DNA of 64,000 bases from Plasmopara viticola (taxonomy: Eukaryota > Oomycota > Peronosporomycetes > Peronosporales > Peronosporaceae). The translations under genes and the position numbers were made by a program. Under the pieces are notes generated by a model. The model did no database searches. It was not told the origin of the DNA and saw nothing but the letters and a program-made list of their open reading frames with translations. Every line of letters starts with the position of its first letter. The first letter of the stretch is position 1. Location: the NCBI GenBank assembly GCA_001695595.3, contig MBPM02000033.1:310001-374000 (forward strand), read 5' to 3'. Below, piece after piece: positions 53,302 through 63,917 of the stretch.

Positions 53302-55386
53302 ATGGTGATGCGCTGGGAGCCGCTACGATATGCGGGCCCAGCCGTCAAGAATCACACTGCCACAGCCATTTCTGCACATGAGATACTGGTGTTCGGTGGC
53401 TACGATGGTCGTCGCAATCACAACACGCTTCATCTGTTGAACGTAAGTCGCTGCACGTGGCGCGAGCTGTCGCACGAGACTCGCGGTCGGGCTCCAGCAG
53501 GTCGCAACGGCCACACGGCTACGCTGGCCAAGCGCAAACTCTTCATTTTAGGTGGTTGGCTGGGTAGTGGTCCGCTTGCAGCCGCTGATTTACATGTACT
53601 GCACCTTGATACACTTACGTGGGAAGAGCCCGAGCTGACGGCCACGCTCGGCCCGTGCAACATGCACACAGCTGACTACGTCGACCACCTGCAGAGCATT
53701 CTTGTCTTTCGCGGAGGCGACGGTCGTGAGTACCTGAACGATCTACATGCGCTCCGAATCGACTCTATGACGTGGACCAGCGTACGCACACGTGGCCGCG
53801 CGCCGGCTCCTCGGGCAAACCACAGCTCAGCATTAGTCGAAACTAATTTACTTATATTTGGAGGATGGGATGGACGACAAAGGCTTAATGATATTCACGT
53901 ATTGGATACTCGGAGTATGACGTGGTCAGGCGTGACCGACGAGTTGAGAGTCGATACGAGAGATTACGTTTCCCCACCACTCCCTCGCGCGGGTATGACC
54001 ATGGTCCGTCATAAAGACCGGTTATTTATTTTTGGAGGTTCTGGTCCTTCGGCCAAATGCTATGACGACCTTCATGTATATGAACCAAGTAAACATCAGT
54101 GGGTGGAGACTGTAGCCGTAGTCACAGTCGAAAATAACCACAAACAGAAGCAGAAAAAGAGAATAAATTCTCGATCGAGGCACAGTCGCACACAGTCTCA
54201 GCCACGGTGGGACATTTACGAAGATGAGGACCAACAAGATGGAAATTGGCGAGGAATTGACGCTGAAGAGGTTGATAGCGATGAAGAGTTTGAAGATGCA
54301 CATAGTGAGAGTGAAGCCATGATGGTGGCGCAAGAATTAGCCTCAGATTTGTGCGACTCAGGAAATCCAAACGAGATGTGTGAGCTTTTGGACGTGGAGA
54401 CAGCAGATCGAATGGAACCTGTGCTAGTTGTAGGAAAAGGCCCTGGTAGACGAGCTGGTCACACGTGCACAGTAGTGGACCGTATGCTCGTGATTTTTGG
54501 AGGTTCTTGCGGTACCGACTACTTAAGTGATTGCTTTACATTAGACACCGATCCTCCTCCGCGGGCTTCTGTAACGTTACCACCACTAACAAGAATGTTA
54601 CGATGCGCACTGGCTCATTATGTCGACTGCGAGGAATTTGCTGACATTTCCTTTGTAAGTTCTGTCAATCTTTGTGTATTTTGGTTTCATTTTGTACATC
54701 GAGTGGTAATATGTCGGTGTGTTGTCTTACGTGTATGTAAACAGCTTGTTGAAGGACGTGTTGTGTACGCACACAAGTTGATCTTGGCAGCGCTGAGTGC
54801 AAGATTTCGAGGCATGTTTTCGTCTGGTTTTCGAGAGGCTCGTGAAGCCCAGATCGTGGTTCCTGACATACGCTACGAGATTTTCTTGCTGCTATTGGAA
54901 TATTTGTATACAGGACACATTGAAGTACACGACGATGCATTCGCCATGTGCTTGAATACACAAGAAGAGCTAGAGCTCGATTTTGTGAGCAATAGCATAG
55001 CAGCGTGTCCACAGTCAGCAGATGGACTAAACGAATTTGAAGCAGCTCGTCGCCGACTGTCCATTCCGTCTCAGTCGCTTAGTTCGAAGCTGGAGAGGGA
55101 GCTGGATCCGTTACTGGAACTTCTCGTGGCCGCTGATCAATTTATGCTTGACCATTTGAAGCAGCGCTGTGAGCGGACACTACAGTACGCAGTTCGCGTC
55201 GATAGCGTCGAAGCCATTGCAGAAGCAGCTGAGCAGGCCAATGCTGTTCAACTGCAAGCAGTATGTCGACACTTTTTACGCAATTATCCAGTGCCCCTAC
55301 CGGCTTCCAGCGAATGTTGTTTGATTGAAGGGGAAGGTAATAATGACAATACTACCGACTGCCTTGCCAATAATTTTTCTCGATAA
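53302..55386 (+). CDS. Kelch-repeat BTB/POZ domain protein (LZTR1-like domain order), one intron
   Basis: The ATG at 53302 precedes the first Kelch blade; the 20 codons upstream start with TTG. With the intron 54655-54744 removed the product is 664 residues. Five Kelch repeats (about 10-290) carry motifs such as ILVFGGYDG, LFILGGWLG, LLIFGGWDG and LFIFGGSGP. A basic/acidic linker follows (about 290-385), then a sixth repeat with MLVIFGGSCG. A BTB domain starts at about 440 (DISF-LVEGRVVYAHKLIL, then FRGMFSSGFREA and LLEYLYTGHIEV) with an inserted loop, followed by a BACK-like helical tail. Kelch-BTB proteins usually recruit substrates to CUL3 ubiquitin ligases, the Kelch propeller binding the substrate. 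The substrate here is unknown. The stop is TAA at 55386. Confidence 0.88.
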   Translation: MVMRWEPLRYAGPAVKNHTATAISAHEILVFGGYDGRRNHNTLHLLNVSRCTWRELSHETRGRAPAGRNGHTATLAKRKLFILGGWLGSGPLAAADLHVLHLDTLTWEEPELTATLGPCNMHTADYVDHLQSILVFRGGDGREYLNDLHALRIDSMTWTSVRTRGRAPAPRANHSSALVETNLLIFGGWDGRQRLNDIHVLDTRSMTWSGVTDELRVDTRDYVSPPLPRAGMTMVRHKDRLFIFGGSGPSAKCYDDLHVYEPSKHQWVETVAVVTVENNHKQKQKKRINSRSRHSRTQSQPRWDIYEDEDQQDGNWRGIDAEEVDSDEEFEDAHSESEAMMVAQELASDLCDSGNPNEMCELLDVETADRMEPVLVVGKGPGRRAGHTCTVVDRMLVIFGGSCGTDYLSDCFTLDTDPPPRASVTLPPLTRMLRCALAHYVDCEEFADISFVSSVNLCVFWFHFVHRVVICRCVVLRVCKQLVEGRVVYAHKLILAALSARFRGMFSSGFREAREAQIVVPDIRYEIFLLLLEYLYTGHIEVHDDAFAMCLNTQEELELDFVSNSIAACPQSADGLNEFEAARRRLSIPSQSLSSKLERELDPLLELLVAADQFMLDHLKQRCERTLQYAVRVDSVEAIAEAAEQANAVQLQAVCRHFLRNYPVPLPASSECCLIEGEGNNDNTTDCLANNFSR
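54655..54744 (+). other. 90-nt phase-0 intron inside the BTB domain
   Basis: GTAAGT donor at 54655 and AACAG acceptor ending at 54744. It is exactly 90 nt without in-frame stops, so the unspliced message stays open. Removing it joins DISF to LVEGRVVYAHK, which restores the canonical BTB pattern (D-x-x-F-x-V-x-G-x-x-x-x-x-AHK). The unspliced reading inserts 30 mostly hydrophobic residues. Confidence 0.9.
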
Positions 55387-56665
55387 TATAAAACAAGCTT
55401 AGGGTTATTGGTAGAGATTTTTTAATTCTTGAAACTTAAGCTAATTTTGTTCGTAGGTACAGTGCAAAGTCGATAGTTAACTAACTTCGAGCGACAAGAT
55501 GGCTCACATAAGCATAAAGAGAGAAGTATTCGCCAAGCCGAGACGGTAAAGGCTGATGTTTGCTGAATACTGACCTACAGCCTTCTCGTCAACTAACGCA
55601 AACATGTGCATGTCCGCACGCCGTTTGGCAAGCTGTCGAGAGTCGCTTTCGTAATCGTAAGCTGTTTGACTGTACAAATCCATACATTTCAGAAAGAAGT
55701 CGCAGCCATTCTCGACGCCCAAGCTCTACAAATACTCCAAAGCACAAATAGTGCAAGCACCGGTAGGTGACGCCTACTGCGAGCCAAAAGCCGGTAAAGC
55801 TTGATAATCAGAATGAGAAAATATTAGAAATTCTCTGGGTTCATGGCCACAAAGCGGGCATTATTACAGACGATCAGGTGTGTATTTTCTTACTCGAGAG
55901 GCCAGACTGAAAGGTGGGCGCTCAATCGTATCACCACTTTACCTCAGTGTTCTGCGTCTTAGAGACACATAAAATAATGGTTGAAAGCAGTGATCTAGTA
56001 TTAAGTTCCGTCAGCACTCACGCTTTCTTCAGGTCCGCAAAATTTTTTGAATGAGAAATTAGGGTCATCACTCGTACATCATCTTCCAAACGTCAAAGTG
56101 ACTGTGATTTTGCACAGTCTAAGAGTACGCCTGAATCGTACTCAACTAATTTGATTGCGGCAGCGACGATGTAAGGGAACATTTTAATCGCTCTCATGAA
56201 ATAGTACAACCACAATTAGGCTCGTTTCTCCGATATGCACTGGAAGAGCACTTTCTTGCCTTACACGTCCCAAGAAGTGGCTTCAATGTTTTTGCCTTTT
56301 CAAGTACACCTCCAATCGACTAGAGCAAAGCAAAATTTGCTGCTTTAGCCGCGGCAAGCAAGGGAACAGGCTCATAGGGATCGACGAAGTAAACCTTTGT
56401 CGTATCCAAAAGCTTAGCAGGTTTGCAAACAGAACCGCGCCCTCAAGGTCAGGACTTAGCGGGCAATTAACTTTCACGACGGGTGTGAGACTGAACCAAA
56501 CCATTGAAGCCTAAATCCTAGGAACTTAATAGATTTGGCGGGAATAATTACCAATGATGGACTGCTAACTGTCAATCACGCAGGAATCAAAATCTATTTT
56601 GAGTCTCACTTTACGTTTGCGAGCTGCCGATTGTTGCGCAGGGGTAAACGATTGCGATCTTTAAG
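55387..56665. other. Spacer after the Kelch-BTB gene; only weak ORFs
   Basis: A 72-codon minus frame at 55504-55722 is protein-like (MDLYSQTAYDYESDSRQLAK) and could be an exon or remnant, but I cannot place it in a family or join it to other exons. Another minus frame at 56283-56504 is unrecognised. Nothing else is supported. Confidence 0.3.
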
Positions 56666-57306
56666 CTGCCTGGATTGGAGCGAGAAGACTTGATCATGTC
56701 CTTCCTCGTGGAGTCGCAGCAATGAGCAAAATTTTAAGCGCTACGCGCAATGCTAAGTGCTTTTGTCTCATTCGTCAAAGCCAGAAGATGCTCCGACCGA
56801 TGGCATTCCTTTATACAAGCTGGAGCAATCAAAAACTGACTCTCGCAGCATCCTTATCCGATAGACCAAGCAGCAGCTCTGCCTGGATTGGAGCGAGAGA
56901 ACTTGCTCATATCCGTCCTCGTGGAGTCGCAGCAATGAGCAAGTTTTGAAGCGCTACGTGCAATGCTAAGTGTTTCTGTCTTGTTCGTCAAAGCTAAAAG
57001 ATGCTTCGACCGATGGCATTCCTTTATACAAGCTGAAGCAATCAAAAACTGACTCTCGCAGCATCCTTATCCGATAGAACAAGCAGCAGATCTGCCTGGA
57101 TTGGAGCGAGAGAACTTGCTCATATCCGTCCTCGTGGAGTCGCAGCAATGAGCAAGTTTTGAAGCGCTACGCGCAATACTAAGTGTTTCTGTCTTATTCG
57201 TCAAAGCCAAAAGATGCTTCGACCGATGGCTTTCCTTTATCCAAGCTGAAGCAATTAAAAACTTACTCTCGCAGCATCCTTATCCGATAGACCAAGCAGC
57301 AGCTCA
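56666..57306. repeat. Tandem repeat, three copies of 213 bp
   Basis: Units start at CTGCCTGGATTGG at 56666, 56879 and 57092, and each ends ...CCAAGCAGCAGCTC or a close variant. Copies two and three are more alike than copy one. The period of 213 is a multiple of three, but stops interrupt all three units on both strands, so no coding role is apparent. It may derive from an old transposon or gene fragment. Confidence 0.9.
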
Positions 57307-57469
57307 TCGAGACTCGCATAGTTTCCACATATATGTGTAAAAAGCTAGCTAGACTTCACTACTATTTTGATCCGTTCAGTATCGCGACATAAGCCAAGCT
57401 AAGATGGCCTTCACATATCCGGCACTGCTAGAACCACAATGAATACTGAACTTAATCTTTCTTTTGCAG

Positions 57470-57985
57470 CAAAAACACCCTTTTTACGCTACATTTATCG
57501 GTTTCCCTAAGCTATAAATATTGTCTAAAAGAGTCGAACTATTTTTCTCAGAGTGGTTACGGACGAATACATCGTCAACGTATACGTGGGCGAAAGATCG
57601 TAATTAACGGACAACTGTTTGACGAATTGGATAAGCACCGTCGGGACATCCGGTAGTCTTTATGACATCCCTAATTATCTCCGTAGCATGCTGCCAAGCG
57701 GATTTATCACCGTAAAGGTTTACATTTTTGGACTTGAAAGTAGCCACTCGTACACTGCGCAACGTGCATCTAGAGACATTGCTTAACAACAAATTCTTTT
57801 TGTAAATAATTGTTTGTAAAAGCGTTCAGCTTATTGTAATCACGATTCAGTCGCCCCTTTTTGGTTGGCTTTTGAACGTAAAAGGCTAGTCAGATTTCAG
57901 CACCCGCACCATGCCATTCTTTGCCTTTTCGGCGAAGAAGGCATTAATGAGCTGACATGGCTCTCGTGGCAGTGGTCGTTGCTTA
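57470..57985 (-). pseudogene. Reverse-transcriptase relic of an LTR retrotransposon
   Basis: The minus strand encodes RSFAHVYVDDVFVRN around 57555-57600. The YVDD (57574-57585) is the polymerase catalytic box in a typical gypsy-like context. The preceding frame (57604-57792) includes NLYGDKSAWQHATEIIRD, also RT-like. Stops separate the pieces. No LTR was recognised; it is another lineage than elements A-C. Confidence 0.6.
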
Positions 57986-58530
57986 GTGACACAGCAAATC
58001 ATGCCTGGAAAAAAGTTAATGTCGTATCTACTCTTCAATCAAGAGAGGGGCTTTAAGGTGGGTCGTTTCTTAAGCAAAAATACGGTGCGCCAGTGCACTA
58101 GTGCATGAGCTGTGTAATGCGAATTGTTCTCGGGGCAGCTCAGTAAGCTGACACTCTGGATACGATTTATGTCTTAGGATCCTGAACATGTCAACTTTTG
58201 CTTTCATTTCCGCACACTAATGGTGAGACATTTCTTCGAACCAACTAGAAGAATTGTAGTCAAATCTTACGACCAGACTAATCTATATATATCATACTGC
58301 AGTCGAGCCTTAAATCTATATCGGGCAGCGTAAATGTCTTTCAAGCTAGCTCAAAGAAAACTGAAGTAGTTTTCGAGCGGTCAATGGTCCACCGTGTGTT
58401 TGGGGACTTTCTCGATCGCATTTCTCTAAGCAACGCATAAATTGAATCTTTGATCTAATGAAAAAGTAGTAATTGAAAACTTTTATACCCTATCCCTGTT
58501 TTAAGAAGAGTGGCAACGAATAAAAGCCCC

Positions 58531-61158
58531 ATGCGCGCCACCACTGACGACTGGGCATTGCGCACCAACCTACAGCTGTGTGGCTCCGTGTCTCCTCCCA
58601 CTTATGCGAATATACATACCGCTGCTCATCTCCAAACATTCGACGTGTGTGATGGTCATGCAGTGTTGTGGGGCGACAGCGGTAAGCTGTTTATGGTGAA
58701 GGTACTTCACGAGAGCCAAGCCAAAGAACAGCTGCTGAGACACGTAACTTTTGACCCACCGCTTCAGCCTTACGAAGCCACCGAGGTGGAGCAGATTAAA
58801 CTCAATGCTAGCGGTTCTCAAGCTTTGCTGCTGGCCAAGAGCTGGCTCAAAGTTGTACGGCTTCCTGTTCAAAACACGCTCGAGCCATCGAGTCTACAGC
58901 GCCAAACACAAAGTAAGGGTCAACGATTTCTCGTAAGGTTCGAAGACGGCAGCGAGCAGGAGATCACACTCGACAAAAACGAGCTCAAGAATTTGGAGAA
59001 CGTAGCTGAGCAGGTTAAACAGCAGGTATCGTCAAGTAAGCGCGTGGCCTTTGTGTCGCGTGAACAGTCCGTTGTAGGAGTGAGAAGTGTGGGCTACTTT
59101 GACACTGTCCGACATGCAGCGTGGCACCCACTTAGCGATACCCACATCGTGGTCTTGTCGGACGCAGAGGAGATTGTGGTCTTTAACACGCAACAGGACG
59201 TGTCCAAGGCTGAACAGCGCCACCACCTGGATTTTTCCGCTAAAGCTCGTGCGGCAGGGGCTTTCTCATCCTGTTTCTGCTTTGGTGCTACAGCTCCGTT
59301 GCAGTCGCAACAGGGAACGCAATCGCAGGTGGCACAGCTCTGGGATGCATTTACGTGTTATGTAATGCGGTCGAACGGCGCTGTGTACGCACTTTGCCCT
59401 CTAGTGCCGTATGAATGTTGCGTGAGTAAGATGTTCCTGCAAGTTTTAAGTACCGAAATCGATGCGCAGATCGCTCTGTGCAAACAGAAAGCAGAAACAG
59501 CTGGAAGTGGACTGCAGTCCCGTCTTGTCGAGCTCAAGTCGCAAAAGTACTGGCTACAAGAAGGGTGGGCAGCGGCATCGACTCAGATGCGACATAGCAG
59601 TGTTCGTTTTGGTGGATGCATACAGTCTGATACAAACGGTGTGGATGTATTTTGCTACTTGAGTCCTCATTTGAGCGGTATATCGCCCGACACGTGGCCG
59701 ATCGCTTTACAAGGGCCTGTTGAAATGACTCCTCAATCGAGCGTGGAAGGCAGCAAGTTAGTGTCGGGAGGACCTATAGCGACGTCGCTGCTTGTGGTTC
59801 CGCATGTCTTGCGCAGCTCAACCGAAAGCGCGTCTCCGTTTTTGATGCGTACGTTCACGTCAGGACACGTGGAGCTGTTTCTACTGGATGCTTCGATTCG
59901 GCCACAGTGGCGTAGCGGCCGTCAGTTGGCAGCTACCAAAGCTGTGCGCAAAATCACGGCACTACTGCTTGAGTGCCTTAACCTTGGAATTTACGATACT
60001 GGAGGCAAAATTGTGCTTGAACGTGACACTGCTGACCCACGACTTGTCTATTGTCTGCATTCGACGGGCGTGCATGTGATTAACGTGAGTTGGGTGCTAG
60101 CCCTAGCTTCAGGCAAGCAGTTTTCATCGTTACCAAAGAGCTCCGTTCGTCACATTTTCAGCGTATCTCCTGGCGCATCTCCTGGTTTATCCTCAACCGA
60201 AGCTGCAGTTTCAAACATTGTTGGCGCTCGTGTTGTAAAGAATGTGGACTTTGGACACTTGCTACTTCTACGTCTCGCATCTGGCAGCTTTGAAGTCGTA
60301 AATATAAGTGCTGCGTCAAGTGAATTGCTCAAGGGGGTCGTCGCGACCAGCACTTTTGATGGCTTAAATCTACAAAAGACATTACCCGATACGCTAGCGT
60401 CGATGGCATCGTCAAAGTCGCGAAGTTCGGTGACGACAGGCAGTAACAACTCGACCGATAGTGGATTTAGGGCATTTGGAGATATTGTTGAGGAAAAGTT
60501 GGAGGCTCTTAGTGCTCGTGGCACGAGGGTGAGTGGTAATACTTTGATGCAAGAGGTGGATGACGCTGTGGTTGCGTTTGTTATTGAGCGAGTAAAAATT
60601 TTGTACGAAGACGTGGAGTTTGTCGACGAGATGGATCAGCTGATACGAGATCGTCTGCAGCTGCTTACGACGATAAGTCAGACGCAATGTGCAAAGGTGG
60701 ATACAGTACAGAAGAGCGTCGACGAGGCTCGATCGACGATGAGTAAACTTGAGGAAAAGATAGAGCGCGCTTTGGCTGTGCAACAGAATTTAAGTAAGCG
60801 CGCGGCAGCAGCTCTACAGGCAGTGAAAGAGAATCAACCGCATTTATCGCGTGCTGAACGTGAGTTCAAGAGTGCATTGGATCTCATGGCGATAGAAGTA
60901 CGTCGCAGGAAGCCTCAAGTTGCGGCATTGACTGTAGAGGGCCAACGCGCGGTGCGATCGCTGGAGACCTTAGCATCGTCGGCATCGTCGTGTCGAAATT
61001 GGAATTATCTTGGCGCAAACAATGGTTGCTCCTCAGGGTTGTCGAATGAAAAGAAGAAAATGTGCTTTGACGTTCTTTGTGCGGAGACGCAGCTGATTGA
61101 CAATACCAAAGTTCTGTTGGAAGATTTGAGCGCTAATGTGCAGCAACTGAAGGAGTAA
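58531..61158 (+). CDS. NUP88: Nucleoporin Nup88 homologue
   Basis: It encodes 875 residues from the ATG at 58531; the longer frame begins at GTG. The N-terminal two thirds (to about 590) has propeller-type features and Nup88-like blocks: AAWHPLSDTHIVVLSDAEEIVVF, then DAFTCYVMRSNGAVYALCPLVPYE. The C-terminal part (about 650-870) is coiled-coil, rich in Leu, Glu, Lys and Arg heptads (VDEARSTMSKLEEKIERALAV). This is the domain order of Nup88, which sits on the cytoplasmic face of the nuclear pore with Nup214 and Nup62 and supports nuclear export. No intron or frame break is visible. The neighbouring hypothetical gene converges on its 3' end. Confidence 0.85.
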   Translation: MRATTDDWALRTNLQLCGSVSPPTYANIHTAAHLQTFDVCDGHAVLWGDSGKLFMVKVLHESQAKEQLLRHVTFDPPLQPYEATEVEQIKLNASGSQALLLAKSWLKVVRLPVQNTLEPSSLQRQTQSKGQRFLVRFEDGSEQEITLDKNELKNLENVAEQVKQQVSSSKRVAFVSREQSVVGVRSVGYFDTVRHAAWHPLSDTHIVVLSDAEEIVVFNTQQDVSKAEQRHHLDFSAKARAAGAFSSCFCFGATAPLQSQQGTQSQVAQLWDAFTCYVMRSNGAVYALCPLVPYECCVSKMFLQVLSTEIDAQIALCKQKAETAGSGLQSRLVELKSQKYWLQEGWAAASTQMRHSSVRFGGCIQSDTNGVDVFCYLSPHLSGISPDTWPIALQGPVEMTPQSSVEGSKLVSGGPIATSLLVVPHVLRSSTESASPFLMRTFTSGHVELFLLDASIRPQWRSGRQLAATKAVRKITALLLECLNLGIYDTGGKIVLERDTADPRLVYCLHSTGVHVINVSWVLALASGKQFSSLPKSSVRHIFSVSPGASPGLSSTEAAVSNIVGARVVKNVDFGHLLLLRLASGSFEVVNISAASSELLKGVVATSTFDGLNLQKTLPDTLASMASSKSRSSVTTGSNNSTDSGFRAFGDIVEEKLEALSARGTRVSGNTLMQEVDDAVVAFVIERVKILYEDVEFVDEMDQLIRDRLQLLTTISQTQCAKVDTVQKSVDEARSTMSKLEEKIERALAVQQNLSKRAAAALQAVKENQPHLSRAEREFKSALDLMAIEVRRRKPQVAALTVEGQRAVRSLETLASSASSCRNWNYLGANNGCSSGLSNEKKKMCFDVLCAETQLIDNTKVLLEDLSANVQQLKE

Positions 61159-61477
61159 GCATAGCTAATAGCGGCATGGTTGACCAGAATAACTTTTAGT
61201 TACACAAAAAGTATCGGGCTAAGCTACCTATTCTAAACCTACACCGATTGGTGTTCGCAGCCTGAAACATATTAATACTCTCCCCTCTTAAAAATGATGA
61301 GGAGCCTGTTCAATTACCGCATCGATCGGTCGTATACTCAATTGCCGTAATAATTACACTGGTTACGGAGTTTTCATTCTGTTAAATAGAAGGCTGCACT
61401 CGTAGTGCGGCGCCTTTTTCTTTCGTACAATTTTGCTTAATACTTGCAAGGTAGATTTAGTAACAAGTATGAGGTAT
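61159..61477. other. Convergent 3' region between NUP88 and the hypothetical gene
   Basis: 319 bp between two facing stop codons. It should hold both polyadenylation regions. A short imperfect hairpin (TGCACT-CGT-AGTGCG, about 61395-61410) precedes a T-rich run. No gene is seen. Confidence 0.4.
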
Positions 61478-62038
61478 CTAGACGCTCTGTAACGAAGGAT
61501 GGCGAATCGGTAGAAGTGCCGTCTTAGTGTGCTCGTTTACGCCAGGATATGAGTAACTGGGCTTCGTTCGCGATACAGGAATATTAGCACTGTTGGTTGG
61601 GTTGGAGGTCGAGAGGTTGGACAGCATCAACTTGAGGCTTAGACACCTCAGTGCGTTCAGCTCCACGTTGTGTTGGTCGCGCAGGTGTTTCGGAAGCTCA
61701 GACACTGATGGGTGTACCACATGAATCATGTGTGCGTCGGCACTGTCACTGGGTGGGTGGATGGACGAGTGGTCACAAGCGGTAAGCGTTGACTCGAGTA
61801 TCGTATCGCTTATATCCATGTCTTCAATACGAAGTACCGAATGCATATCGATTCGCGGCTGGTCCAGATGCTCCAGAGATAAACCCACATTCTCATCGCC
61901 ATTGAATTCGGAGAAGCTAGCGTCCATACTTTGATTCTCTTCGCCAGGGCCCATTCCTGGAAATCGGTGAGCCGGACTGCACTCAACGTTGTTGGCACCC
62001 AGCGCGGCAAGATTTAGCGATCCAAAGTTACGCTTCAT
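61478..62038 (-). CDS. Hypothetical protein, 3' portion; 5' exon structure unsure
   Basis: The first clear ATG in this frame is at 62038, giving 186 residues. The product is polar with Ser, Asn, His and acidic stretches, and it has no signal peptide or TM helix. The frame stays open upstream to 62308 without an ATG, so the gene is probably longer. A possible 87-nt phase-0 intron (62102-62188: donor GTATTG, pyrimidine-rich tail, CAG) would join an upstream exon to FHYLSDHYVSEFFEHS. A further 5' exon may begin with an ATG near 62467 (minus strand). I do not recognise the family. Confidence 0.55.
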   Translation of the reverse strand: MKRNFGSLNLAALGANNVECSPAHRFPGMGPGEENQSMDASFSEFNGDENVGLSLEHLDQPRIDMHSVLRIEDMDISDTILESTLTACDHSSIHPPSDSADAHMIHVVHPSVSELPKHLRDQHNVELNALRCLSLKLMLSNLSTSNPTNSANIPVSRTKPSYSYPGVNEHTKTALLPIRHPSLQSV

Positions 62039-62101
62039 GACTGGGGGAGATGATGAGTGCTCGAAAAACTCAGACACGTAGTGGTCAGACAAGTAGTGAA
62101 A

Positions 62102-62188
62102 CTGACAACGAAAAAGTAGCAATTTCCGAAGAAGCAGGTCGATAGGAGGCAGCAAGACGTGGACGTCTGCTCCAGTTGCTTTCAATAC
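62102..62188 (-). other. Possible 87-nt intron in the hypothetical gene
   Basis: On the minus strand it starts GTATTG and ends CTTTTTCGTTGTCAG, with a pyrimidine-rich 3' end. The length fits oomycete introns. It is a multiple of three and open in frame, so frame evidence cannot decide whether it is spliced. Confidence 0.4.
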
Positions 62189-62309
62189 GATGTGGGAACT
62201 TCGTGACTGAGCATTGACCTGCCACTGACATGGCGACGGCTGGCTTGATCGCGAAACAGTCGGGTAGTTGAAGGAGCGACGGGGCGCATACAGTACTCCA
62301 TGTAAAACT

Positions 62310-63840
62310 CACAAAGAAAAAGAAAACTTACTTTATGGCTGCTGTGTCTGATACAGTATTGCAGTGCCAATAATACGATATAAGATTAAGTTGATACAAA
62401 TTTCCTGCTCTATGGAAAAGACTTAGGCTGCCCTGGCTATCACTATAGAGCGATTTGATCGATGCCATTGTCGCATGAAATGTAAAAGTGCGCTGCGAAT
62501 TTTATTCGCTGCAAATGCGCCGAGGTTGCCGTCTGGCGAGCGTGATAGCAAGGCTTGTAGAAGGCACGGTTTCTGCCGAAGCTTACAGGCTAATTGGCTG
62601 GTCAGAGCCTGTACTGCAACTCCAACGCACGACGCAGGGTTGTGGAAATGCCTCAACTACGCATGCGCTGAGGCAGCTTGTGATTGGCACGCGTACGCCC
62701 ACCTAGCCAATCACTACGAGACGATGCTAGAGGGCGGCAAACTTAGGACTTCAGCACGGAAACAATAGACACGCCGAAAATCATGATTTTTATACGCGCA
62801 GTTTTTTAAACGACATTGGTGGCGTATAAAACGCAATCAAATCTGGTTGGATCCAAGGAATCTTCATGCGTCTTTAGAGTTCTCTATTTTTCTCAGAATC
62901 GCTGCGTCAACAATACAACCTTAAAAAAACAGTTTTCCTGTGGCGTCAGATGTATTGAGTTATGTCAACAACTCGTGTCTCGCTACTTTTGGTCGAGGCG
63001 GATCAAGCTTGTCAGTTACACGTCAGCCGCTGGTAAAATTGCATTATTGCTGTTGCTTTCGTTCCCGCTGAACGCTTTTGACGAAACGATAGGCATGCTA
63101 GCCCTTGGAAAAGCAAAATTCAGTCAGAAAACACTGTTTATCAGAGACCTGTCATTTTGCAGTACGGAATGAGATTCCTGATACATGTGCCGCGTTACTT
63201 TCAGTTTAAGCGGAAAGGCAAGGCAGTAAGTCGCCATCATCAGAACAAAGAGTGTATTCAGCGCATATTACTAAGTAGGAGCTAAAAGGGCTTCTCGATT
63301 TGCGCTTTATGTGTCTCAACTTAGATAACGACTCGTTGTCAAAACTTTAGCATAGGGAGAACGTTTGTACAAATGTATTAGTTTAAACAAAGACCTTCAA
63401 TGCTTTGCAAGCTATGTCTCAATTATCTTGACAGACCAGCCATTACATGAAGCTGATTAATAAAGCTAGCCCTAATCGGTACTGATACCGGTTCTAAATC
63501 TGAGGTATTTCGAGATATATCGAACCGAAGTCTCTCCCTTAATTGCGGAATTGAGTTAACTCGCTGCGAAGAATAAAAGTTGATACAAAATCCATGAACA
63601 TTGTACCGAGAATACTAGTCTCACTTACGACCGAAGATAAAGAACAGGGGTTCAGCGGAAGAATGCAGACTTTTCTGCACGCCTCGTATGTGCAAAGTGC
63701 GGTTTGGCTCCGTCACGTCTTATAGCAATTGTTGTCAATCCTACGCCCACGCAGGTTGATTGACTACTCGAACCCCCGCAAAGGATTTGAGCAGATTAAA
63801 ACCACTTATCCGCGTCTGTTGGACGGGCAATCGGCGCGAC
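62310..63840. other. Right-hand stretch without a supported gene
   Basis: Open frames at 62475-62768 and 62816-63172 (plus) are of chance-like composition and unrecognised. The 62340-62470 part may hold the 5' exon of the minus-strand hypothetical gene. Nothing else was seen. Confidence 0.35.
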
Positions 63841-63843
63841 ACG

Positions 63844-63917
63844 AACGGGATAGCTGCAGAAGCACTCGCCAATAGAAGCCAGTTTCTATTGGCGAGTGCT
63901 TCTGCAGCTATCCCGTT
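63844..63917. repeat. Perfect inverted repeat: 34-bp arms, 6-bp loop
   Basis: The left arm 63844-63877 (AACGGGATAGCTGCAG...) is exactly complementary to the right arm 63884-63917, with loop GCCAGT. The right flank (from about 63890 to the window end) is open in a protein-like frame ending QDIQQLSLWYSD, so a gene may begin or continue beyond the window. It could be a foldback element, a replication or repair foldback, or an assembly or library artefact. Confidence 0.9.

Noticed and set aside
61395..61415. Hairpin followed by a T run, like a bacterial terminator
   Set aside because: The genes are eukaryotic nuclear genes; the pairing is imperfect and the site is an ordinary convergent 3' region.
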